64,000 nt of DNA, taken from NCBI GenBank assembly GCA_951799405.1, contig OX637332.1, forward strand, positions 11,847,001-11,911,000. The letters run 5' to 3'. A program made the position numbers and the translations under genes. Source of the stretch: Agapetus fuscipes (taxonomy: Eukaryota > Arthropoda > Insecta > Trichoptera > Glossosomatidae). The notes below the pieces were generated by a model, which had not been told where the DNA came from, ran no database searches, and saw only the letters and a list, made by a program, of their open reading frames with translations. Position 1 is the first letter of the stretch. Every line of letters begins with the position of its first letter. Below are positions 11,174 to 23,100 of the stretch, piece by piece.

Positions 11174-14100
11174 GTGAGTAACTGCCGGTCATTTGGAATC
11201 GCCGCCATTTATTGTTTACCGCCATAAATATTTGGGTTTGCCATGTATCCAATATTATGTACCTAAACGCAGTGTATTTACCTATGTAGGACGTAGGTAT
11301 ATAATAATTACGCTCATACAAACCGAATTATTTTGCCTTTCACAGTTATTGGAAGCAACTGAATTCTTGTAATGCAGCCTAAGGTATTGTACGTAATTGT
11401 AACTTTTTCAAGTTTTTCAATTAATGCAACGAAACGCAGCTAATCTGCACATTTAAATGCAACTTGCAGAATGGTTCACATACGGCAAATAAAACTTTTT
11501 TTCACAGGTTATTAAGGAGCAGGGTGTCTATTCACGATAGGGGATAGAGTATATTCATCTCGATTTTACCAGAAAAAGCAATAAATGGTATTGTGAGGCA
11601 CAATACCTTTATTCCTTTTTCGGGGGAAATCGAGATGAGTCTTCTCTATCCCCTATCGTGAATAGACACCCTGGCCTTGAATCAACTACTTCACTTTAAG
11701 TGGGGATTTCCCTACTCCCGAGGGGACATATTATACATTCTTGTGTAGGCTGAGTAAGCCTTTCCGGTATTTTGATTCTGGGGTTGAAATAAACGCCGGA
11801 ATAGGGTATCACTTCTGGGACCCTTTGAGGAGATTGAACCCTAGCCCTCTGGCATTGAGCTAAGACCGGACTAATAACCGGACTGACCGGATATGATAGT
11901 GAATAACGTTGTATGTACACAAATTAAAGTATTAACGCCTACAGTGTTACTTTTTGTGTAAAAATGACACTGAAAGATAATTCCTCAAGTGTAAAAAAAA
12001 TACTTATTATTCTCTAGAAATAAATTTATGCCGATGCAACTTTTGAGAGAAAAACAGTAACATCTCGATTAAACTTTATTAAGACCCCCTAATCATCTTT
12101 TTTGGCACATTTTGAAAATAAAGAATGAACCATGTAAGCGCTTAATTTTTTGCAACTTAAATTATTATCGAACAAAAAAATGCAAAAATCCTTCAACTTG
12201 ATAGATCACAATATGCCCCAAAAATTTAAAAACCCTTTATTTTATTGTTATAAAATTTATTAAATAATCCGTGAACTCGGCATCGGTATAAAATAATTAA
12301 AAATATATCTCAATTAGGTATTTACTTATAAGAACAACAAACACTTATAACAACAACAAATAGTTTGGTAAATGAAAATAAAACGAAACCCCCATAAAAT
12401 TATCCTTCATAGATATTTGATTTTAACAAGCTACACATTTTACTGTCACATTTGCTTATAGATATTACGATAAATATTTGATATAATTCTGCAGTTCAGA
12501 AATTATTGGGTTTTCGATTTTTACTATTAGTGAATGCCTTCAAACATTAAGTTATTTTCCAACTCTTGGTAAGATTGAAAGGAATTTTGTTTATGTTGGC
12601 TTCTAAAATCAGATTGGAGTATTTGCAATGTGTTATGTGATCATGATAAAGATCGTAAATCTGCCAATAAAATAGCAATAGAAAAGGAACACGTACTTCT
12701 CGTAACTATTCTCAGTTTATACGTATTAAAAATACATGTTACAGCAATAACTACATTGTGCTACTCAGGCGTTTTTAATGAAAAGATTTTTTATAAAATT
12801 TTATTTGGTAACTATAGATCAGAGGTGCCCAAACGGTCGATCGCGAAGGATTTTAAAGTCGATCGCCGAGGATACCAAAAAATTTCAGTGATCGTTCTGT
12901 AGTTTGTAGTTTTTTGCAAAAGAAAAATTATTTTTGTAATGTTAGAGATCAACAATTTTAACAGATTTGACATTTTGGGGATTTGATTGTGTGCCTGCAA
13001 CAGAATTTTTCTGGACAAAATAAATTTCTAAAATTGCGTGCATACCCCCCCCCCTCCACCCCCCTGTCAACAGAATTATTATGGGCAAAAGTATAACAAA
13101 AAAAAAAAATTGGACGCCCCTGAGCTAGTTACCAGTTCAGTAAAATGTCGATCTCCTATTCATAAATTTTTGCTAAGTCGATCTCCTCAAGAAAAAGTAT
13201 GGGCACCCCTGCTATAGATGTTTGTTTGATGACTTAATTATTACTAATCAATATACATAATCTAAGTTGCAAAGATACATTAACATTTAAGTTTCATATT
13301 TAATGCATGCCCACAAGCATCTAATCTAATCTAAGATGCAGCAAAGATATGTTACATTGGAGATTCACATTACATGCATTCTCACAACCAGACACGTACA
13401 AGTTCGCGCTTGCACATGCCTCATGTCAACCAACAACATAAAAACCAAATCTAAAATGGACATACACCCTGCAACTCTTGCCGTCCTTCCCTGTATCAGG
13501 GGTGACATTGGCAAAGTGAACCATTTTTACAGCATGGGTGGTCAGCCGCATACCAACCTATAAGTCAGGGAACACACACAACAAATTACATTTTATAAAT
13601 CAGTAAATAATAATATTATCAAAACAGAAAACAAATTACAATTTAACAAACCCTAGCCGCCAACATTAGTTCGCATTTAAACATGCTGCATGTATACATA
13701 CAAAATAAGCCAAATCTCACATGAACATGAACCTTGCAACTCTTGCTGTCTTTTCCTGAAACCGAGGGGGCATTGGCAAAAGTGACCAAGTTTTTACAGC
13801 ATGGAGGTCAGCCTCATACCAACCTATTAGTCAAGGTCTCTTTATTAAAAAAATAAAAATAAAAACTTACTTATAAAAAAAACAATGAGTAATTATAGGT
13901 CTTAGAGTAATATTATTAGGTACTCTATGGTAGGGTGTGTTAAAAAAATAGTGAAAAATATTTTTTTTCCTGTGTATTTTACAGGAAGATTTAGGTACTC
14001 TATTCGTATTAAAATAATTTTGTACCCAATTTCAATGCTATTAAAAGTTCTAATTATTTTTCATTCATTTTGTGAACTGTACCCTTAGTACGAGTAATGT

Positions 14101-17100
14101 AAAGTTTACGGCAATTACTGAAGAGTGATTTCCCCCAAAATCTGCCGTTTTTGTTTGTTTGAACTTGATTTTCTTCATCACTGTAACTCTTTTGCTAAGA
14201 CCAGAAAGAGTAAGAAACTAAAACGTCAGATTTTGGGAGAACTAAGGGTACTGTTTTCTTTTTCCAGTGTTCCACGCAAAGCCAGTGCCAGAGACATTCA
14301 ATAAAATATTCATCGTTTTTGAAATTCTCAAGACGTCCATCGGGCTGATCATTACGGCCATCGCAGTCTGGCTTTTGGTATGGACACCGAGCCTGCACAC
14401 AACCGAAAAACCGTACTGGTGTGGCATACCGGTATGTGATTTCAATAGTAATTAATTATCTATGCATTCAACTACAAATTTGCAAAAAAATATATGGATA
14501 TGAATTAAGGAAATAAGTAAGACATCCAATCTAATCTAATCTAAGCTGCAAAGATATATGTCGTTTAAGATTTGTATTAAATGCATTCCCACAAGCAGTC
14601 ATGTATAATTTCGCGCTAACACATGCCGCATGTGGACCTACAATATAAAAACCCAATTCCAAATGAACATAAGCCCTGCAACTCTTGCCGTCCTTCCCTG
14701 AAACAGGGGTGACATTGGCAAAGTGAACCATTTTTTACAGTATGGGTGGTCAGCCGCATACCAACCTATAAGTCAAGGAATATACATACATCTATAATCT
14801 ATAATCTAAGTTGCAAGCATATATTCATTTAAAGCTCTCAGATGTATGCCCACAAACAAACACGTGTAGTTCGCGCTTACAAATGCTGAATGTGTACTTA
14901 CAAATAAAATCCAAACTCAAATGAACATAAGCCCTGCAACTCCTGCCGACATTCCCTGAAACAGGGGTGACATTGGCAAAGTGAACCATTTTTTACAGTA
15001 TGGGTGGTCAGCCTCATACCAACCTATAAGTCAAGGAATACGAGTAATAAATGACATTTAAGTTTACAAAAAAAAAAACAACAAAACCTTAAAAATAAAT
15101 CTATACAAAAAAAGTCAAAAATTTCTTATGCAAAAAATGTAGCAAACTAATAAACCAACATTACAAATCAGCATTGCAGATTAGCCGCCACTTCTTCCTG
15201 TCCTTGCATACTTCTTTCATTTCATCCAGAGTCATAACCTTTTTCATACAAGCTCTCCTTTTATTATGACTCTGGATATTCCATTCACTCGCTATTTCGA
15301 AAATTTGGTCCATCCATACCTTTCTCAGTCTTCCTCTTCCACGACATCCATCTATTCTAGCAATGTAGCGCGGCGCGAGGCCCCGCGAATACTTTCTCGC
15401 TCGCACACTGACCTTCCCGTTCTCGCAAGGATCCTGGCGGTGCCGGGAGCGCACGGAACATCACGGCGGGACGCGAACTTCAACTTACGCTCCGCCCCGC
15501 CAGGGCGGCAAGGAGGGGATGGTCAGCAAAGGTATAAAAAGCCATTACGGGCCCGTATCCAGCAGTATTCATCGGGAGAGCTCCCAATAATTACCTTTTG
15601 CTGTGTACGCTATGTGAGTGGACCACTCTAGGTATTAAAAGGAATTCTCTTGATGACAAGATAGATAACTGTGTACGCTACTGAGTGGACCTTTTACTGA
15701 TACTCGTAATAACTGTGTACGCTACTGAGTGGACCTTTTACTAATACTCGTAATAATTGTGTACGCCGTGTGTGTGGACCTTTTTACTATATACCTATTC
15801 ACTGTCTATACTTGCCAAAACAATTGTATAGTGTTGCGCATAATAAATTGTTAAAACTTTATGTGACATTCTGTTTATTCGAACCCACGTTACCCACTGT
15901 GCTATAAAGTGGCAGCCCAACGTGCGGCAATATAGACTGGAAGTGAATGTGTGAACAATATAAACAGTGTTTTGGACTACTAACTTGTGAATTTAACTCA
16001 TAGTTAAGTGTGGTGAACACTTTTATATTTTGTTAACCTTTGTGCGCCGTTTGGTGAAAACTTTACATCTTAAAAGATAGTTAATTGCCTTACGTTGGCA
16101 CCAGTGACAAGAGCCCAACAGAAGATGGCTTTGTCAGAAGCCGACATACATAAGCTGATCAAGGCCATGCGCGTTGGTAGCTTCGCCACGTGCACTGCAA
16201 GGTTCGATGGAGCGAGAGACCAGCATGCGGTAGAAGAGTTCCTCCGGAATGCCACGATTTTCAAAAATTGTGAACAAGTGGAAGATAGTAGGGCCCTTGC
16301 AGAACTACCCTTACTATTGCAAGGTGTGGCTTCCCTATGGTGGCAGGGAGTCAAAGACTCAGTAACGACATGGAATGCAGCCATGGAGAAGCTGAGGGAG
16401 GCATATGCACCGAGACGAGAGGCATACCGAGTCTTCGTCGAACTACATAAGGAGTACCAGCGGGAGGGAGTCTCTACAGACCTCTTCATCACAAGGAAGA
16501 GAGCCCTCTTTGCAGAGCTGACAGCGAAGTTCGGTGAAAATACGGAGCTGGACATGGTCTATGGAATGTTGGATTCCAGGATCCGAGAGAGGTTGTCAAG
16601 AAGTTCAGTGACCACATTTTCCGACCTCCTCAGAAAGGCGCGTGAGGTAGAGGAAGTATTGGTGGAGAACCGCGCAAGGAAAGACGTAACCGCTAAGGAA
16701 ACACCCAAGCCAAAGCTGAGATGCGGTAATTGTAGGGTGCTAGGCCACGCGACAGAAGCGTGCAGAAAAACCAAGAAGACGGCTGCAGATTTTCCACAGG
16801 GTAAGCGAAGACCTGACACTCTGGCTTGCTATGGTTGCAATCGCCCAGGCGTAATACGAAGCAAGTGCCCGAGCTGCAACCCTGAGGTGCCAGAACAGGC
16901 AAAGTTCTGCTCCATACTCCTTCCCCAACCACAAACCCAGGCGGAAGACCGGCCAGCAGTGTGGTTAACCGTCAACGGAGTGACGGGGACCGCGCTTGTC
17001 GACACTGGAGCCGCCATGTGTGTTGCTAGCAACGAGCTGGCAACTCTATTAGAGAACCAGGGCTATGTGTTTCAGACACAGTGGACGAAAGTAGTGCTGG

Positions 17101-20100
17101 CGGATGGGCATGAGATGGCCCAGAACGTAAAAACGGTGGATGCCACGGTCACCCTCAATGACAGAGCAATTGATGCCCGGTTCCTCGTGTTGCCAGGAGC
17201 CACCCGAAACCAGTCACTGCTAGGAATAGACTTCCTGATTAAGGCAGGGTTAATGTTGAACTTTGCCAAAAGAGAGTGGCGTTTCGCGGACGCAAAGAAT
17301 TGGAACCGTTTCGCAAAACCCGCTGAACCAAGACAACAACCTGAAGGTAAACATGCAAGAGATGTTGAAACAGAACTTGAGGATCGTGCATATGGACCAG
17401 AATTCACCCCGAAGAAGATATGCTCAATAATGACTATACAACCAGTGCTGAGTCCGATCGCCAATACACCAGATGGTCCTCAAAGACTACAGAAAGTCCA
17501 CAAGAGTGATCAGGATAAGACGGCGTTCATCACACCATTTGGCATTTATCGCTTCACCAAGATGGCGTTTGGACTCCGTAATGCGCCAGCAACATTTCAG
17601 CGCCTGATTGACAGACTACGAGCAGGACTGGCAGACGTGAAACTCTTGGCGTATCTGGATGACCTCATACTATTGTCACCCACCTTCGAGGAACACCTCG
17701 CTGACCTAAGAAAGACGTTTCTGAGGTTAAAAGAATTTGGATTAAGGATTAACAGAGAGAAATGTCACTTCTCATGCAGCAGTGTCCATTTTCTTGGGCA
17801 CATCATCACCCCGGATGGAATCTCTGTTAATCCACAGAAGGTGGAGGCCGTTGTCAACAGGTCTCCACCCAAAAATGTTAAGCAGGTGCAATCCTTCATG
17901 CAGACTTGCTCTTGGTACAGAAGGTTCGTGCCCAACTTTGCTGAGGTAGCCAGACCACTCAGCGACCTCACCAAGAAGGGCAGGCGATGGAGTTGGACCC
18001 ATGCCGAAACCAACGCATTTGAAAAGCTGAAGGGGCTGTTGACCAGTGCACCCATATTGAGGCAAGCAGATGAGACGTTGCCGTATAGCATAAAAACCGA
18101 TGCCAGCAACTACGCAATCGGAGCAGTTCTAGTCCAGGGGGAGGCAGAGGAGGAACACCCAGTCGAGTACGCGAGTCGCCTCCTCACCCCAGCGGAAAGA
18201 AACTATTCCACGACAGAAAGAGAGGCCTTAGCAGTTGTGTGGGCCATCTCTAAGTTCAGAGGCTATATAGAAGGAGCCGCGGTGATCGTTGTGACCGACC
18301 ACCAACCATTGAGGTGGTTGATGAACCTAAGGTCGCCAACTGGAAGATTAGCCAGGTGGGCTTTACAGCTGCAACCATACAACCTCTTGGTAAAATACAC
18401 CCCGGGGCGGACGAACGTGGTAGCAGATACACTCTCCCGTCCTCCATGCTGTGATGGAAAAACGGTATGCGGTCTCTGCGTAATAACTATAGACCTGCCG
18501 GCCCGAGGTGCCGCCGAAGTAAGGAAGGAGCAACAGAAAGATCCGGACGTCAGGAAGATTCTGGATGCCTTTGAAGGAGAACGGCAAGATGAAGATTTCG
18601 TCCGATGGTCTAATCGAGGTTACGTTGTGAACAACGGGGTTATCTACCGTTACAACCCTGACACAGAAACGGAAGAAGCCCAGCTGGTGGTTCCAGAACA
18701 CGAGAGACAGATGATTCTGAAGGAGCATCATGATGCTTCAACAGCAGGACATTACGGGGTTGAAGGTACTATCCAACGGATTTCCCAGCGGTATTATTGG
18801 CCAGGGATGCGGCGGTACATTACAGACTACGTCAAGTCTTGCGCCGCCTGTCAACGGTACAAGGCCGATAATATGAAGCCAGCAGGACTACTTCAAACCC
18901 CCGTGATGCAGCAACGGTTCGAGGTGTTTGCAGTGGATTATTTTGGGCCACTGCCCACATCTCCCGATGGAATGAACTGGATTTTCATCGTAGAGGATAC
19001 AGCTACTAGATGGGTGGAACTTTTCCCTTTACCGGATGCAACAGCGGAGCTGTGTGCCAAGACTCTGCTGAACGAAGTGATCCTACGTTACGGGACGCCC
19101 AGAAGGCTAATCAGTGATAATGGCACTCAGTTTGTCAGTGCCATCATGCAACATTTGACATTTTGTATGGGAATTAAACAAAGTCTGACGCCAGTGTATC
19201 ACCCAGCGGCGAATCCCGTTGAAAGGAAGAATCGGGACTTGAAGACACAACTAGCAATGCAAGTAGGAAAGCAGCACGACCACTGGCCTGAGGCCTTACC
19301 AGCTATACGGTTCGCCATGAATACGGCCAGATGTCAAGGCACCGGATATACCGCGGCATACCTGACTTTTGGACGTGAGCTGCGCACCCCCGACGATGTC
19401 ACTCGGGATTTGAGAGGCATTATTCAGTCGGAGAACTTTGTTGCTGAGCTAACACCACTTCTCCTCCGCCTCAGTAAGATACTAAGACAGGCACGAGAAA
19501 CGAACGAAAAGGAGCAGGATCGACGGAAAGCAACTGCTGATGCCCACCGAAGACCGGATCAGGGTTACAGAATTGGCGACCTAGTTTGGGTGAAGACCCG
19601 AGTGATAAGCAGTACGGCCAGAAGAACGACCGCAAAGTTAGCACCTCGCCGAAACGGACCCTATGTCATCCTACACCGGCGTAGTCCGACCAGCTATGAA
19701 GTAGCAAATCCCGTCGACCCAACCACTGCCGTAGGGACATATCACTCCTCGGCCTTGGCAGAATACAAAGGGAGGGACCAGGAGCCACCGGAACCCTTAC
19801 ACCCCATTCGCAGACGAGGAAGACCCCGTAAGCAGTAGATGAAAAGGAAGATGGAGATAGGATTCCTCAGCGGGCCGCAAATTGGAATCCTAGGGGGAGA
19901 ATGTAGCGCGGCGCGAGGCCCCGCGAATACTTTCTCGCTCGCACACTGACCTTCCCGTTCTCGCAAGGATCCTGGCGGTGCCGGGAGCGCACGGAACATC
20001 ACGGCGGGACGCGAACTTCAACTTACGCTCCGCCCCGCCAGGGCGGCAAGGAGGGGATGGTCAGCAAGGGTATAAAAAGCCATTACGGGCCCGTATCCAG

Positions 20101-23100
20101 CAGTATTCATCGGGAGAGCTCCCAATAATTACCTTTTGCTGTGTACGCTATGTGAGTGGACCACTCTAGGTATTAAAAGGAATTCTCTTGATGACAAGAT
20201 AGATAACTGTGTACGCTACTGAGTGGACCTTTTACTGATACTCGTAATAACTGTGTACGCTACTGAGTGGACCTTTTACTAATACTCGTAATAATTGTGT
20301 ACGCCGTGTGTGTGGACCTTTTTACTATATACCTATTCACTGTCTATACTTGCCAAAACAATTGTATAGTGTTGCGCATAATAAATTGTTAAAACTTTAT
20401 GTGACATTCTGTTTATTCGAACCCACGTTACCCACTGTGCTATAGCAACATATACTTTCTTCGTCAATCTTTCATCACTCATTCTCTCCATGTGCCCGAA
20501 CCATCTTAACATACTTCTTTTAATCTTCACTTTCACACTTTCCCTTACACCACATTCCTCTCTTACAAAATCATTCCTCACCCTGTCACTTCGTTTTTTC
20601 CCAATCATACTTCTTAGATAGTCCATTTCTACTGTATGGACTTTACTAATTTCCCTTTCACTCACCGTCCAGGCTTCACTTCCATACATCAAGGTGGGCA
20701 CTAGTATACCACCGTGCACCGCCAATCTAACATTTTTTGAGAGATTTTGGTTCCTGGCGATGCAAGCGGTCGCACCCAGTACACACCTGCCTTTCATTAT
20801 TCTTCTTTCAAATTCACCGGACATTCTTCCATCCTTTTCAAACTTACTTCCCAGATATACAAACTCATTTACGACATCAACATTCATTCCATTAATTTTA
20901 AATTCATAATTCATACTTTCATCATCTCTTTGAAAAATCAATACTTTCGTCTTACTTGCATTCAACTTCAAATGGTTACCTAACAAAGCTTCATTCAATC
21001 TAGAGAGCATTGTTTGCAATTCTACTGCTGAATCAGATACAAGAACTGCATCATCTGCATACAGTAGAACACTCACTTTGCTCTCTCCTATCATCAATCC
21101 ACAATCATTAAGACTAGCATCTCTGACACACTTGTCCATGACTATGTTAAATAGCCATGGACTCATCACACATCCTTGCCTCACACCCTTATAGACTTCA
21201 AACCATTCACTATACTCACCATCAATACAAACACATGCCATACTATTTTCATAGTTCGCATGCACCGCATCTAGGAGAGCCCCATTTACTCCGTATGCTT
21301 TCAAAACATCCCATAACATACCTCTGTCTACTGAGTCAAAAGCCTTTTCCAGATCTACAAAGGCTGTGAACAGCTTTCCCCTCACCGACAATTGTTTTTC
21401 AACAAGTTGTCGTAGAGTAAAAATCTGATCAACACAGCCCCTACCGGCCATAAAGCCGGACTGTATATCGGAAATCCTTTCACTAGTAGTCAGAATCACA
21501 TTTTTTATGATCACCTTACAGAAGACTTTTCCTGGTATACTGAGTAGACTGATTGGTCTGAAGTTCTGACAGTCTTTTTTGTCCCCTTTACCTTTGTAAA
21601 TGGGAACAATGACTGCCTTCCTCCAATCCATCGGTACTACTCCTGCATTCACACAAAGCTTACATAATTCGTACATCCAATCTATCACACATTCACCTCC
21701 TGCTTTCAACATTTCACCATTTATACCATCAAACCCAGCAGACTTCCCATTCTTCAGACGTGAAATAGACACTATCAATTCTTCTTTCAAAATCTTCAAT
21801 TCATTCTCTTCATCTATCTGTTCATAAATTCTTCTTTCACCCTGACCAAAAATTTCTTGAAAATAGTTCTTCCATCTCTTGCATACTTCTTCATTCTCCC
21901 ATACCATCTCACCGGCAGCACTTTTGACTCCTGGAGTGGTCAATGCAGAAGATTTATTTCTATCCGCATTGATCCACCTCCAAAATTCCTTCTTACTGTC
22001 GGTGAAACTTCTGTTAATCCTTTCATCAATCTTTTTTTGTTCATTCATCTTGCTTTCATAAATTATAGTCTTCGCCATTCTCTTAGCTATCTTATATTCG
22101 TCTTCTAGCTTTCTATCATTTCTATCATTCAGCCAATTTTCATAACACTTCTTCTTAACTTTCACAGCTTCTTTTACTCTATCATTCCAACAGGCATCTC
22201 CTTTCAATCTTCCACCTTTCTTTACCCCACATGCTTTTTTAGCGCATTCAGTCATTCCTTCTTTCAGATCTTTCCACATACTTTCAATATCTTTTCCACA
22301 CACACTCTTCTCAAGTTCATACATGCTTGTGCAAAAGTCAGCTAGAAGTAGTTGCAGCCCCTAGCGCAATGGTTCTTAACATTTCTCGACCAGGGACCAC
22401 CTTGTCTGTGTGTGTTTTTTACTTGTGTGAGTGTGTCTCTAGATGCAGGTGTTTGCCATATTGTACTGGTGTTTGCTCGAAGGTTCCAGCAAAGTCTCAC
22501 ATGCACCGGTTCACGATGTTTCAAAAACCGTTCTAGTGTCATGCTATTTAATGTCTAAAATTGTCTGTAGCATAGATTTTTACCTATCGGAGCTAGCAAG
22601 CAACAGAACAAAAGTTAACTCTCTTCAAACCAAATGTGAACGGAATCTCAAAATAGTTTGTTTATTCAATTGAGCTCGAATTCGTAGTAATATGTTGTTC
22701 TCGTCTATCTAAAAGATGAATGCGGCACCTCCAGACATTTTGTACAAACATTGCTCATGTGAAATTACCTCTGATGGAAATCAGACAAACAAGCACTAAG
22801 ATACACACAAAAACGGCGCTCTCTTATCATGTGCAATTTAAATTAATTAAACCTGATATATTAAAAAATATATGTATGAGAGTAAGATGCAATTTGTAGT
22901 AATCTAGGTTAAGAATTAGTAAAGAAAAAATCATAGTAATGTCTGCTCTAAAATTGTTTATTTTTTCTTCCAGTTGCTGATATCGGGACTCTACGGACTT
23001 TATTCCTTTACTCCATCTAGCTGCTTTAAGGTCAGAAAGAGATGGTGCTGTAGTCATTCAATTACCAAGGTGAATTTTTTAATCAACCACAATAAATCTT

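Larger units (their letters stand above)
15364..20444 (+). mobile_element. Ty3/gypsy LTR retrotransposon
   Basis: A 5081-bp element with 543-bp LTRs at both ends, a PBS-like segment, one gag-pol frame and a purine tract before the 3' LTR. It has no envelope frame. GCAA duplications flank it, and removal of the element plus one duplication restores the LINE reading frame, so it inserted into an existing LINE copy. The LTRs differ at a single base, so the insertion is recent. The polyprotein lacks part of reverse transcriptase, so this copy cannot be autonomous unless an intact relative helps it. Base composition is more GC-rich than the surroundings. Confidence 0.95.

Noticed and set aside
12630..12902. 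A 90-residue gene in intron 1
   Set aside because: It runs into the hAT MITE and has no recognisable feature.
13251..15040. A CRISPR-like or satellite array
   Set aside because: The repeats are about 250 bp, differ in age and orientation elsewhere, and end in a LINE-type array; they are retroelement copies.
15266..15631. A 121-residue gene across the LTR border
   Set aside because: It spans the LINE/LTR junction and is antisense to the LINE frame; it is a by-product. The same holds for the frame at 19978-20169 in the 3' LTR.
16070..17464. Minus-strand frames overlapping gag-pol
   Set aside because: Shadows of the real polyprotein on the plus strand.
15364..20444. An endogenous retrovirus with envelope
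   Set aside because: No frame follows the integrase before the 3' LTR, so it is called an LTR retrotransposon.
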